Assembly: GCA_022701365.1 (NCBI GenBank)
Contig: JAKUHH010000030.1
Span: 373,107-437,106 of the forward strand
Source: Mycocentrospora acerina
Taxonomy: Eukaryota; Ascomycota; Dothideomycetes; Pleosporales
DNA: 64,000 nt
Reading direction: 5' to 3'
The notes under the pieces were generated by a model. It saw only the letters and a program-made list of their open reading frames with translations, did not search any database and was not told the DNA's origin. The first letter of the stretch is position 1, and every line of letters begins with the position of its first letter. This document shows positions 1 to 12,369 of the stretch, piece by piece. Position numbers and translations under genes: made by a program.

Positions 1-3000
1 ATTTTTATGGAGCCCAGAATACGATAAGGCGGGTCAATCCCCTGAGTTACGCTAAAAATCAACTCAAGTGTTGGCGTTGTTGGTCTGCCATATGAAGCCT
101 CTACCAGATCACTTGGAACGAACAAGACGTAATCGCAATGTTCTGCATCTCTATCTCCACGCACATGGAATCATATTTTCAAATAGCTATGTTCTGGTGT
201 GTCCCCAGGCTAGCTTATTCTCTGCAGGTCATGGTTTGTATGCAGCCCAAACTGTAAGCGAGGATCACCATGTGTGAATTGAGCTTGCCTACTTTGGAGG
301 TTGGGGCCGCCGTGCATCTCATGCAAGTGATCAGTTATATAATTGCTCGATATATCAAACCCTGCATATATTAATGAGGAGATATTTTGCTCCCCCGGAA
401 TTCATGGAAATCTTCCTAGCCTCGACCAATCTGCCGGTATGAGAGCTGTGGATACAGCCATGTGTTTCAGTGGCTTGTTTCCCACATATATCCGCCAAAC
501 GATTAATTTTCGTCGCTGATGAAGCCAGGGTGAAAATCCTAATGCTTTAGTATATGTCTGAATATTCTCGTAGACAATGCAACTTCTACTGAACCACACA
601 GGCCAATTCCTAGCTCAAAATCGAACGCGGACTGGTGAACATAGGAAGTTATTGCCCATAGGATTTTCAACGTGATGGACCTGTTTCTTCTCACGTGGCA
701 CTGAACCTACACTTGTCGTGACAGACTGCATACATTAATCAATCTGCCCTCTTCAGGTGTTAAGCATCTGCCTTAAGGGAGCAAATTATCAAGTTAGATG
801 TGTACGAACTTCAAATGGACCTATTCCTTGCAGATATACGATGGCGATCAAGGAATTCTTCCATATCATGTTGATTCGGTCCCAACTAAGCTAACATCAC
901 TGGCATCTGCTTCGAGAACACGTAGGTATTGTGTATGATTGTCCCGATACAGCTGGCAATTCGTGGTGGTGACCACGAAGAATTCACCTGCCGACTGGTT
1001 GCGGTAGTTAACCGTACACAAAATACACTACGATCTATATGAGATAGAGAGTACACTTAGCATAATAGTATTTTATTTCCACTCGTTTGCTCGTATACTC
1101 ACCACTGGCAATACGATCTCATAGCTGACTGTTTAGTTTATCGGGTGACTACGCGAGAGACGTCGATACGATCTTTCTGTGTAATTGAGACGCGTTCAAG
1201 GGAGAAAAGATAGAATCAAGGTAGGGGTGAAGCTTTGAATCAACTGCCTTCTGCTCTTTAGCCTTCTAGTGCTAGGTATGCACACTGAGAACGCTGCTGA
1301 TTTTGGCGATCGATGATTGTGATTAGCCAGTTACACAATCAAGTTTTTCAGAACCACAACTATTACCAAACATATGGATTAGTACTGCGGTTCTGCTGGG
1401 AAATCCAACAATGTAATTTACAAATATCCGTAAATATGATACTTAACCGTATCAGCAACCCCGGCAAAGTCCATCTAGTAAGTTGACATGAGTATTTTGC
1501 TGGCAACCTGCTTTTCGGACAGGAAAAAAATCGCTGAGAATCAAGCTCATTCATATGTTGGCCTGCCTTTGCTCATCAATGTTTTAGTTGTCTCATGTTT
1601 GCGACCGAGAACATGCACAGGGAAAACATTAAAGCTGTACGCTCCGACTTGCGGTGAACTTAACTAATCATTCAGATCTTGAATCGTGACAAAGCATTAT
1701 CCCTACATGCTGAGCATGAAAATTCACATCCTTCCTCTTCACTCCCGAGAAATAGTGCTCGTGTTTGTGAGTCCAGAACATTCACCACATCGCCACTCAC
1801 CCCACTAACTAACCTAACGTCTGTCGACGTGCGGATTAGATTGGAAAAAGAGCGTGAGTCAAAGCTCCTGGACTGCTGACTCTTGGTATCCACGCCAGAC
1901 TCCGGGGAGCCGGTTGAAGAATCGATTTTCTTGTGCGTGATGTCCCTTGCAAGCCAACGTGCCGGATATTCTGGAGTCTATGCTTGGCCAGTAGTTTCGA
2001 TCGTAGTGAGGCATCTAGTGCGTAGCTTGACTTTGGCCGCTTGCTGTGTTGGGTGATACCGGCAGGTCGGACAAGCTTCGAAGATCGACCCACAACACGT
2101 TGGATCACAAGGTAATGATTCGGACATGGGCGAGCGGATACGGGTCTGAAGACCTTCTCCGAGGTCAAGTCGCGACCCCTTGATACTTTCAACGAGCTTC
2201 CATCGCTCAACCAACCTTGTGCTCCACCACCTCGGCGGCGGATGCCTTGTCGCATTAGGCAACTGTGCCATCATTGCAATTGCATGTGCTTATTACAGCA
2301 AGGCTGCTATCAAGGGTTACCCCTGTGGTGGCGACGCCACTTTAACGCCAGTGCGGGTGAGGTGCTCTCCACAAACCTTGACTGCAACTTTCCCCAGACG
2401 TCAACTCGTGGTAATCGTGGAGAAGCCAGCTTAAACAAAGCTAGAAGAGGTGACAAAATAAACTTTTAACGGTCTCATAATAAGGAACCTTTCATATTAA
2501 TTACAAAATTGACCACAAGCCTTGTTTCTCATACGAATTCAGACACCAACTTTGGATGAACCCTGAACTGTCTATCAAATACTGTGTCGCGCTTGTCACC
2601 CTCGCGTGACAGCAGCATTGACCTGGGCGTAAGAACACCGACTAGGTAACGCTGTGTCTGTGCCCTTGTTTGCGATATCAAACATCTCTATTTTCAAGTC
2701 CAATTGAGACGGGTATGGCGCCACCATCGAGACTTGCAGAACGACGAGACGAGTCCGAGAGAGGGCTTGACGAGAGGACCTCGGAAATCAAGGCAGGGAC
2801 GTTGCCATACGTCAGGTGAAAGGCCTGTGCGGCTGACTTACCGCTCATGGCTATTCAACCGGTTTATGTTTGGGGAGCACGGAGATGCCAGCAACTCTAC
2901 CGCTTGTCCAAGATTAGTCCGAAAAACGGTCAAGTGGTCTGACGCCCGCTACAACTCTTCCTAGTACCCAACAAGGAGTACTTCCGTACAACATATACGC

Positions 3001-3471
3001 TTTAGTATAGTTATCCGAAGCGTTACAGCAAGGGTTGGGTAATTCCATCAATAGCAGCACGCTGCACTAAGCATCCCGCTAAGCAAGGAACAAGACTTTG
3101 GACAAGCGAGCCAAAAAGCTTACTGCGGGGCCCCATGGGCGGATGTGGGCCAACTTGGACTAGCGTCGAGGCCGAGCCGCGTATTAGCGTCTTGCTTTCG
3201 TGATTTCTCCGTGGGCGAGATCATTGTCGGACCATCACAAGAGTCGGTAGCGCTCGGTATGCGGCTGTTGTACGTTGGGGTTCTCGGTGATATTCAGCAT
3301 GAGCGATACCCATGGTAGTTCAGGTAAGCAATCCTTGCAAACGGTAACCAGAACAAGAATATCGTCTGAGTCTTGGTAGGTACTTAAGCCTCCGACTCGC
3401 TCTCTGGGCTTCTGCTTTGCATTGCTTGTCAACTTCTATGCAATTGCACAGAAACTGAAGGGTAACCGAAA
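1..3471. other. gene-poor left flank
   Basis: No reading frame here has a recognisable family motif, a plausible splice pattern or an ATG with sustained coding character. The longest frames are under 140 codons and overlap each other on both strands. The only structured element I can support is a diverged repeat copy at 2264-2396. The promoter of the sugar permease must lie at the right end. The region looks like accessory or decayed sequence rather than a missed housekeeping gene. Confidence 0.5.
2264..2396 (+). repeat. diverged repeat, copy A
   Basis: About 130 bp that align with 5703-5830 in the same orientation, by eye at roughly 70-75 percent identity. Shared words include CACAAACCTTG, ATCAAGGG/GTCAAGGG, and GTGCGGGTGAGGTGCT against CTGCGGGTAGGGTGCT. 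Many differences are C/T or G/A. The two copies flank the intact sugar permease gene. The parent element is not recognised; a transposon fragment or a duplicated gene end are both possible. Confidence 0.55.
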
Positions 3472-5328
3472 ATGACGCTGGGCACCTCTGAACCGAAGCA
3501 TGATGCGACTCACGTCGACATGGTCGACGCTGAAATCCAAGAGAAAAACCACCATTCTGAGATCCTTTCCGACAAAGATCTCTTGTCCAATGCCTTTGAA
3601 GCTGAGAACCGAGAGCATGAGATGGGACTTTGGGATGCGGCCAAGGAACATCCTATGGCTTGCTTTTGGGCGTTCGTCTTCTGCTTCACCATTGTGAGTT
3701 CGGGCACTCTACAGCCATATCCTCATGCAGTCAAACAAGCATGTTACTCGGAACTATAACTAATACTCATCAGGTCATGGAATCTTTCGACATGTTCCTG
3801 AGTGGCAACTTTGTCGCACTTGATGCTTTTAAGAATAGATATGGTGTCCCTATCGAGGGAGGAGGCCATGCCATTCCCACCAAGTGGCAGAGCGCCCTCT
3901 TCCAATCCGGCCAATGCGGTGCCTTTGTTGGTGTGTTCATAGCTGGTCCAATCACCAATTATCTCGGCTATCGCTGGACTACTATTTTGGCCCTGGTTCT
4001 CATGAACGCCACGATTTTCATTTCCTTCTTTGTGAGTAGCCTCACCTCTTTTCTGAGACCATCATCTGACGTTACCCAAATAGGCCGATTCGCTCGAGGT
4101 TCTTGTCATCGGACAAGCGTTCGAAGGTGTCCCTTGGGGACTATTCATTGCCAACTCCCCTGCCTACGCCAGTGAGGTAGTTCCTCTCGCCCTTCGCGGT
4201 GCTTGCACAGCTACTCTCCAAATGAGTTGGTCCATCGGAGGCATCATTGTTGCAGCTGCTACCTACAGCTATAACAAGCGAAGCGATGAGTGGGCCTGGC
4301 GAGGTCCCCTTGCCTTGCAGTGGATTTTTCCTGTGAGTACTCCCTTGCCGACGTTACACCTACCAAATCTGACTGTTTCAGCTCCCACTCATGGTACTTG
4401 TCTTCCTCGCCCCTGAATCCCCTTGGTGGCTTATTCGCCGTGGACGTAGTGAGCAGGCACTCCGCTCCATTAAGCGTCTTGGTCGCAGAGGCGGAACCCA
4501 AGCAGATGCCGATGAGACACTTGCCATGATGGAACGAACCGTCAAGATTGAAGCTCACGCAGGAGGCGATCCTACCCTTCTCGACCTGTTCAAAGGCACT
4601 GATCTGAGGCGAACAATTATAACCTGCTTGATATACGCGTCGCAGAACTTTGCTGGTAACCTGATTGCTAACCAAGCAACTTTCTTCTTCGAACGTGAGT
4701 ACCCACCCAATTGCAGGCTTTACGGATGAATAACTGACTGTGCTTAGAGGCTGGAATGTCACCTGACTTCTCATTCAAGCTCAATCTGATCAACTCGTGT
4801 CTCCAACTCGTTGCCAATGGGCTCTCCTGGCCATTGACTGCTTACTTCGGTCGCCGAACCATCTACCTCTGGGGCACGGCCACCAACGTCACCTTGCTCT
4901 TTCTACTTGGTATCTGCGCCTCCATTCCCCAGAATGTGTCAACAAACTATGCGCAGGCCTGCTTGGGTGTGATTATCTCATTCGTTTTTGCCGGTTCCCT
5001 CGGACCAATATCATACTCCATCATCGCCGAGACGTCCTCAGTCCGTCTTCGCGCTTTGAGCACTGGTGTCGGTCGTGCAGCATACTACGTTGCAGAGATT
5101 CCCATGATCTATCTGGCCTCGCGAATGCTCAACCCAACTGGGTGGGATATGGCAGGCAAGTGTGGTTTCGTCTGGGGAGGTACCGCTTGCGTTTGCTTCG
5201 TTTCAGCCTACTTCTTCCTCCCTGAGCTGAAGAATCGCTCTTACCGTGAACTTGATATCCTGTTCAACCGCAAGGTTCCTGCAAGGCAGTTCAAGTCTAC
5301 CGTTGTCGATGTTAGGGACAACGAGTAA
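3472..5328 (+). CDS. MFS sugar permease, alpha-glucoside (maltose) type
   Basis: Plasma-membrane sugar:proton symporter of the MFS sugar-porter family. Five exons: 3472-3693, 3774-4031, 4084-4332, 4382-4694 and 4748-5328. All introns are GT-AG and in phase, giving about 541 residues, a normal length. Visible motifs are VMESFDMFL in the first helix, PESPWWLIRRGR after helix 6 (family PESPRWL/Y), and GRRTIYLW in the helix 8-9 loop. The N-terminus is hydrophilic and acidic, as in MAL-type permeases. The ATG at 3472 is the only in-frame start before the first helix. A second, broken sugar transporter lies 1 kb downstream, and copies of a diverged repeat sit on both sides. The substrate is inferred from family resemblance to fungal maltose/alpha-glucoside permeases, not from any specific residue. 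Confidence 0.9.
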
Positions 5329-5702
5329 AGCGTTATGTTGGGATATGATAGTGATGACATAATGGTTTTGGTCCGGTGGCTGAGCGCCACAGGTAACGAA
5401 CAATGGTGTAAACTACGAGCATTAGCGTTCTCTTCTTGTACTCTGAAGCTATAGCGTTTGTACAATAGACTCCGTTATGACGGAAAGAATCCAAGAATAT
5501 TTCAATACCTTTCACATCTACTACAGATTACTCGCCTACAGGCTCAATCTCTACATCGCTCGCTGGCTTACCCATGGGAAACTATTAGACCGCCAAGCTT
5601 GATAGCATATTCTAGCCTATGTTGATGCATATTTCGGTCATTCGCTTCATTCACATACAGTCTCCCCTTCTGGTATGTAGCAAGGAAGATAGGTCAACTT
5701 CA

Positions 5703-5830
5703 TGTGCCAACGTTACAACTGCATATTACACTAAGGTTACCGTCAAGGGCCACCCCTGCCATAGCAGCGCCACCTACGACGCCACTGCGGGTAGGGTGCT
5801 TTCCACAAACCTTGGCTGCAGCCGTCCCGA
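5703..5830 (+). repeat. diverged repeat, copy B
   Basis: Second copy of the element at 2264-2396, in the same orientation and about 370 bp after the stop of the sugar permease. In one frame both copies read a similar peptide (copy A AYYSKAAIKGYPC, copy B AYYTKVTVKGHPC). This hints that the parent was coding. Nothing else is recognisable between 5329 and 6327. Confidence 0.55.
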
Positions 5831-6327
5831 CCGACCACTATTCTCTAGTTTCTCAGGCACGAACTCCCACCAATCGTGCAAAACCTGTACATATTCCTGC
5901 TTCGTAGGGTTCCGATGGCAGGGGTTAGACATCCTCCAGGACCAGTATCAGACGAGCCTAGTCCTCCTGCTAGCCAATCAACCAACGAAGAACCGATGGC
6001 GTAGTGAGCAAGCAGCGTATAATTAGAGAATAGAAATAGAGCCCGAGGATTGAGCATGTGTCGGAAACGAAGTACATAATTGTGACTCCGCTCCCAGAGT
6101 TGAGGGGCGACAGTCTACCTTGTACTTTTTTTGCACATCAACCCGAGTGCTACAGCGTGCTCTCCTCTGCCAACATGTTTTCAATAGTCCTTAAAGTTGG
6201 GATTTCTCCATTCCAGAGGTTGTAATTGATGAATTCTTTCCTCTGTAAAACGTGGTAGCCATCTCCTTCATATTACGGGTGCTCATTCATTAGCGGAGAG
6301 GCCACCCTTTTCCGCAAAACATAGGCC

Positions 6328-6899
6328 ATGCAGTTCGTTCCCTTCATATTCTTCATGGTAGGTCTTCTGTTTCTTCCCGGGCCTCCTCGTTGGTTGGCCA
6401 GGGTAGGCTGTCCATGTTCTTGCAAACATTCATGCAAGAAGAGACTGAGAAGATCTCTACATCATTGCAGAGTACGAAGTGGGTATCACCGTTCTGACTA
6501 CTGGGCGGTGACAAACTTTGACTGGTTTCTCTGTATGGGTATGGTAGCAACTGTCTGGAGCAAACGTCAGGACCATATGTTAACATTTGAGCTTTTTGGC
6601 ATTCACAGCAATCGTTAATTCTTTACTACAGTACTATGTTATTTACATCTTCGCTGTGGCCAACCTGATGGGTAATATCAAGCTCAATTCTGGCTTGCGT
6701 ACCCCGAGACCTGCATCAAGACGATTGAACAGACTAAAGTCTCGTTGTGTCATGACGGGCTAAAGGTATGGAAGACGAAGAAGTGTAGCGACCATATCGA
6801 TAACGGTGTCGCTGTAGTTGCTGATGCTCAGGTGAATGAGGCGAGGGCAACTCTTGAGAGGGCTATTGCGCGTGAGCGCCAGCAAAATGAGGCAATCTA
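6328..6899 (+). pseudogene. decayed MFS sugar transporter (C-terminal half)
   Basis: Remnant of a hexose/quinate-type sugar porter, broken by frameshifts and missing its N-terminal half. The piece from 6328 reads FIFFMVGLLFLPGPPRWLA, corresponding to the helix 6 end and the PESPRWLA motif. In another frame around 6635-6680 a piece reads QYYVIYIFAVANLMG, like the helix 7-8 region. The last piece, around 6691-6899, contains WLAYPET (family WFxxPETKG) and a hydrophilic, Ala/Glu-rich tail ending at TAA. The pieces are in the right order and strand but not in one frame, and no intron set I could find joins them. The intact permease upstream has a different tail, so this is more likely an old second gene than a tandem copy of it. 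Confidence 0.6.
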
Positions 6900-7216
6900 A
6901 ACTTCATTCTGGAGACCAGAGATATTTGGTTCGGGTTTCAAGGACGCTTTACAACAATCTTGCCAATTTGGGTGGCGACCTGTTTAACTATTTTCCAGCC
7001 GGAGACGGCTGGAAAACGTCATGTCATTTAAAATTCAATCAGGTAGAGTGATTCATGTTCTGTTGATTTTTTCATGTAGGCTTGAACGCTTTTGTACAAA
7101 TAGATCCTATTGCCATTGAAAAGACTCCTCTCATAACTCCTTGAAAAAAAATGTTCATACCAAAATTTCGCTCTTCGTTTCCCGCGCCCTCCGATAAAAT
7201 TTTAACACCCTACAGC

Positions 7217-8692
7217 TCAAGGTGACCCAACCGTAATGCCATTCGGCATGACGAGTCCTAGTGGCAGCCCACCTATAAACCGCCCCTCATACTGACTCCC
7301 CTGCGCCTCAGCCAGCTTCTCCTTTACATCCTCATACATATCATATGCATTCATCTCCTCGATAGTCAGTTTCTTCTTCTCATCTTCGACCTTGTACGTG
7401 GAGCAGTTATCTTTGTTCGCGCTGAAGCCGATGCGCTCGTTGATATTGTACGCGGCCTTTGCAGCGGCGGCTTGGACGCGGGTTGCGCGGGGGAGACGAA
7501 CGGATTCGTAGACTGCGAGGGCTGTGGAGAGGGAGCCTGTGAAGTAGGATCGAGAAAAAATTATGCCTAGGGCTGCTGCGTCTTCGATGGCCATGCAGGC
7601 GCCTTGACTTTGGTGAGGCATCATCTGCGGAGAGTTATTAGGATGTTTTCTTCATCACGGGGGGTGGTAGTGGGAAAGGAGGTACTCACGGGATGTGCTG
7701 CGTCGCCGATAAGGCAGACGTTGTTCTTCTGGATGTAAGGATAGGGGTCATGGACCCAAAGTCTCCAGGGCTGGACTTCGACTCCGATGGCGAGGTGGGC
7801 TTTGATTCGGGCATCTAGCTCGGGGTATGGGGCTAGAAGTTCTTCAACGGGGAGAGAGTCTGCGCCCCACGCTTGGTTTGTGTAGTCGCCCTTTTCACGT
7901 GGGAAGAAGCAGTAATATGAGAGGAGTTTTCCGCCGTTGCAGGGTGACAGGACAATCTTGTCCCATTTCCCTTCTTGGCCACCCCAGTACTCCAATGCAC
8001 TGTTCTGTGAATAGTCGACGAGGCCGAGCTTGACGGCTTGCTCAGTGTGGACGTTGGCGTGCAGACAGCTGGAGTCTGCGGGTCGTTTTGCGGGAAAAAC
8101 TCCTAGAATACCTCGAACGGCAGAGCCGATGCCGTCCGCGCCTATAAGAAGGTCATGTTGTGCTGTTGTTCCGTTTTTGAAAGTGATAGTGTTGTTGTCG
8201 AGGTCGATATCTTGACACTGTTGATCTGTTAGGCACGAGTACACATACGTTGAAAGGAATTCTTACGGCATGGTTGACGAGTAGCTTTACTGGCGAGCCC
8301 TCACCCTCCTCTTGCAAAGCGCAGTCCATCAACATCTTGTGCATGTACTGGCGATGGAACATGTTATACGCGTATCCCCACTTCTCCTCATAATCATCGA
8401 GACTGAAGGTAGAGACCGGTTCCCCAGTCGTCCAGTCGCGATTTATGAGACTCTTGAGTACTACTGGATCACCCTTTGCAACGTCGACTCCCCACTCGTG
8501 TAGCCACCGAGTGCCGTTTGCGGCGCATGAAACTGATGCTCCAACCTCGCCGGCAAAGTCGTGCCTCTCGTAGATAGTGACTTGGTGGCCGGCGCGACGC
8601 AGCGCGATCGCAACACTCATGCCTCCAATTCCGCCCCCGATGACGCCGATATTAAGACGCCTCCAGCCTTGTGGCTCCTCCATGGATCCCAT
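7217..8692 (-). CDS. FAD-dependent monooxygenase (salicylate hydroxylase-like)
   Basis: Flavoprotein aromatic hydroxylase of the PHBH fold (FAD_binding_3 type), using NAD(P)H and O2. Three exons on the minus strand: 8692-8267, 8217-7690 and 7624-7217, all phase 0, giving 453 residues. Motifs: GVIGGGIGGMSVAIAL (Rossmann GxGxxG) with a downstream YER acidic end, and a GADGIGSAVR block. GDAAHP sits at the end of exon 2, continuing into MMPHQSQGACMAIEDAA across the second splice; this is the conserved FAD ribityl-binding block. The start at 8692 (MGSMEE) is chosen because it directly precedes the Rossmann strand. It lies downstream of the Zn2Cys6 regulator gene on the same strand, with 788 bp between them. 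The substrate is unknown. Confidence 0.9.
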
Positions 8693-9480
8693 TTCTTCTT
8701 GAGGTGTGCGAGGTTTAAGACCTAAGTGATGACTGAAGTGGTGAGTGGCAAGTGCACAGGACTTTGAAATTATAGAAGCAAGTGAAGTAGTTGAAGATGA
8801 TGTGAATAATACAGCAACGTTGAACACCACGCGAGAATCTACTGATATATATCCTCACCCGACAAAACCGTTCACGAATCAAGATCGTCGTTATCTCTCT
8901 CCTCACACATGCACATGTGATGCACCGCAACTGTAGATCCTGCAATCGGATCGTCGGAAGTTGTATCACTTCGACGGAACGACGAGTTTTTTTGCGCAGG
9001 TGCGCAGATAGCTGGGCATCGGAGGGTTGGATGAGGTAGAACAAGGCCAGTTCAGGTTACAGATGGCTGGCGCAGATAGTACGCTATCCGCCACTTGCAA
9101 TCGGGAATTGTACTAGTGGGGTGCATTACCCGCCCTAAGCTATAGGTCGGAGTCGGATCGATGCCGACACGAGTACCAACATTGTAGATGTCGGAATTGC
9201 TTTGATTTTGAGACTGCCTCATAGGTATATTAGAAGCTAGAGTAAAGGGTACGGTGCATAGCTTTTACATTGAGTTCTTATGATACATGCGTATGGAAAG
9301 TAAGTCCAGACGTGTGAATATTTGTATGAAATTAGTGATTACGCGTGTGACCTTTCGTGAAGAGGACGATTAGGTTATTAAAACGATAAAAGCCTATATA
9401 ATACAATAAATATGAAGTTTTACAATTTCAGTCATCAACGCCTTGGAAAAACATATTTCGGTGTAAACTTCTCCAAAGTC
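8693..9480. promoter_or_regulatory. promoter region of the FAD monooxygenase
   Basis: Gene-free 788 bp between the monooxygenase start and the 3' end of the Zn2Cys6 regulator. It contains an imperfect inverted repeat at about 8952-8976 (left arm CGTCGGAAGT, right arm ACTTCGACG) that carries CGG triplets. No other gene signal was seen. Confidence 0.4.
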
Positions 9481-11762
9481 TCAAAGACCCCTAGATTCCA
9501 AATAAGGAAAGTTATCCCACTGAGAAAGATCAAGCGAGTCCCATCCACAAGTCATGTCGCCTTGATGACTCCATGGCTCATACTGTACAGGTGCTTCTGC
9601 AGTATCCTCCTGGCCTGTAATGTTATACGTCCCATGAAACTGTGTCTCTCCGTCTCCAACCCCTCCCATGGGAAGTATCCTTGAAACATATCTACTTCTC
9701 CCTTGACCCAGCAACTTCTCTCTCCGTCTATCCACTGCCTTAGCCAGCAATGTAAGAATTTCGCTGTAATGTGCCGCCTGTGGACTTTGCACAGCCAAAA
9801 AGTCCAATACCTCTCTTGCGCGGCGGAAGGCTGTCTCGATGCTGTAGTCCATCTCACGCTTAGCGAACATCTCGAAGCCGAGAATCAACCCTGCAGCGAA
9901 TAGCAGCGCTTTCATGATACACATGTTACCGAGGAGGATTTGGGACTTGTGTGCGTCATAGCAGGTTTGGACGAGGTAGACGGCAGCATCGAGACAGGCG
10001 GAGGCGAGTTGTGAGTGAGGGCTTGCGGAGCGGTCTGTCAAGGTGGAGATGAGGATCGGACGGGTGACGAGCGTGACGGCAAAGTAGTAGAGACAGGAGA
10101 TGTGTATACTTCCTATTGTACCTCTGAGTACTGGTTGCGTGTTGGCAGGAGACACTGGGAATGATTTGCGTAGAGAGTTGGGAAGCGAGTGGCTCCAAGC
10201 TTCGATTTTAAGAAGCATCTGCTCAACGAGCGTGACAGAGATTTGCTTCTTTTCGTACAACTGATTGACAACATCGTTGCTGAGTTCTAGGATATTGTAA
10301 GATGCAGCTAACCATGCTATGTCTGCGTCCGGGGACGAGGCCGATATGGTATTCAAGTCGCGATTTAGGTCTGCACGAAGACCGGTTGTAGCCGACGGTC
10401 TGCCCAGAATAGTGCTTACTAGTAGGTCAAGGATACAAAGTGAAAGCCATATTTGGAGTCTTAAAACAGTTAGCCTTCCGTGAAGTGCTAGACGAGGTGG
10501 CTTAGCCTACCTTAGTTGATATTTGGGGCTTGTCATATCTGCATAAGAGTCGCGACTATGAAGCCCAAGCGCAACTGCAGCTCTAGTAGCGATGCCCAAA
10601 TACATGAATGCGGAGTTACGACGGCAGTCACCTAGCATGTAGAAAGCCATGAGAATGAAAGCGCGCACCATATCCACATTAGGATCCTCTAGCATTCCAC
10701 TGAAAGCATTAAGCTGTGCCTGTCGAAAGTAAGGCTTGCCTATTTGCTCGGCGCTCTCAGGAGAGTGACATTGAGCTCCGATTGCTATGATTAGTTCGAT
10801 TGTTGCACGTTTGCAAGGTTTGATATATGGCGAGTCATTACTGTTTGAACCTAGGAGGAGCCCCTCGATTTCTGACGAGGAAAAGATACTGTGAAAGCCT
10901 TCGGTCTATAGTCGACAAGAATCAGTGTTTGAAGTTCAAGTTTGCGTCGTCGTGGATCCAAATACCTACAGCCTGGCTAAATACTCTTGAGTATAGCAGT
11001 TTTTGCTCAATAGACAGGTCAATCACGGCAGGTACCAATGGGTTCGCATTAGTCTCTCGTGACTGTGTCTCCAGCATACTATCATTCTTCTCATTGTGCG
11101 AGAACGGAGAAGGTCCTATGTTCTCCGCCACTATCTCACGAATCAATTGAAGAAACGAAATCGAAGCAGCGCCTCCAATGTATACTATACTTGCCTATTA
11201 GCTGAAGATGCAAGACTGAGAACACTTTTTGGATAGCCACAATTTGAAAAATAGAAGTCATGACACGGATGCGAAGGTTCGACCTACCCAGCTCGCCACG
11301 AGAATTCAAAAGCATACGAGGATTCGGTTCACGCGCAGTCGAAGGACTGACATGTTGCTGCGGTCCCGCCTGTTCTAACGCATTCTCTACCCAACTTTCG
11401 TCCGCAGCGGCTTGTGGTTCTGCAGAAAACCCTAGCAGGGCAACATTAACATCCCCATCATTATCACTCTCCTGCCGCGTCGGAATCGGTGTAATACAGG
11501 ATAACTTCTGGGGCCCCGAATACCCGCCTACTAGCTCAAGTCGCGCACCTAAAGTAGGCGTCGGCGTCGCGGAAGCCGCAGGAAGATCACTCACATCCGC
11601 CCCTCGCGGTCGGTGTGTCAACGAGCACGAAGTTTCTAAGCCGCGGCGGATGCAATACGCGCAAGGCACAGTCCCGCTGCATTTCTTCTTGTGAACGCGG
11701 CACGACGTGCATGCCTCTGCCGCTCGTTTGCGATGGCTTAGCGGGATCTTAGGGCGAGGCAT
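9481..11762 (-). CDS. Zn2Cys6 fungal transcription factor
   Basis: Nuclear binuclear-zinc-cluster regulator. Four exons: 11762-11288, 11184-10970, 10905-10511 and 10459-9481, with splice phases consistent, giving 687 residues. The N-terminal cluster reads ACTSCRVHKKKCSG...CAYCIRRGLETSC, all six cysteines present with spacing 2-6-5-2-8. After a Pro/Ser-rich linker, exon 2 begins VYIGGAASISFLQLIREIV, followed by VAENIGPSPF, a typical lead-in to the fungal_trans middle homology domain. Exons 3 and 4 carry MVRAFILMAFYMLG and IATRAAVALGLHS, hallmarks of that domain. The ATG at 11762 is used because upstream in-frame sequence has no ATG. It is divergent from the aldo-keto reductase and upstream of the FAD monooxygenase, so local regulation of these is a reasonable inference. 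Confidence 0.9.
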
Positions 11763-12369
11763 TGCAGAAGCGGATATGGTATTGAGAAGCGAATTGGCAT
11801 TGGGGCACCTCTTGGGTTGGATGACCAACTAAGCATCCATACGCTGATCAAGAAGAGTTTGCGACATGTTGCATATGTTGTTGAAAGTCAAGATAGGGAG
11901 AGTATCGTGGTATCGTGAATAGGCTTGGCACTTTTCGGTAGTGCGGTTGCCGCTTTCCGTGCTGCCTTGCTTGGATGTGTGCTTTGTATAAGCTGTAATC
12001 ACGTGATTTGTGGATGCATTCTGTCTTTGTTAAACGCCTAACTCCTTCCTTCGTGCTCGGATACTCATTAAGCAGGGTTTGGGCTGTGCGGTGTCTGCGG
12101 GACCGAACTGTCAGGCTCTCGCACGAGTGGGACTTAAGTTTGACGGAGTTAACAATTAGTGTCCGAGTCTGCAAGCCATCAGCACGTGGAAGCATAGGTG
12201 CTGGCGTACGTATATATTGATGCAAGTGTGCAGTATCATCTTCCGAGTATCAAACAGAAGCATTTCGTCATCTGCGGTGATATCATAACTAATTTGTCGA
12301 TTCTATTTCTACTTGCTACCCCTCCCACCCAACACATAAGTACAGCAAAAAACCATCACTCCGAACACC
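11763..12369. promoter_or_regulatory. divergent promoter, Zn2Cys6 regulator / aldo-keto reductase
   Basis: A 607 bp intergenic region between divergent starts. A CGG-TTG-CCG palindrome lies at 11944-11952 (extended GCGGTTGCCGC). Inverted CGG triplets are the usual half-sites of Zn2Cys6 dimers. A CT-rich, CACC-rich leader precedes the reductase ATG. Binding is inference. Confidence 0.35.
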
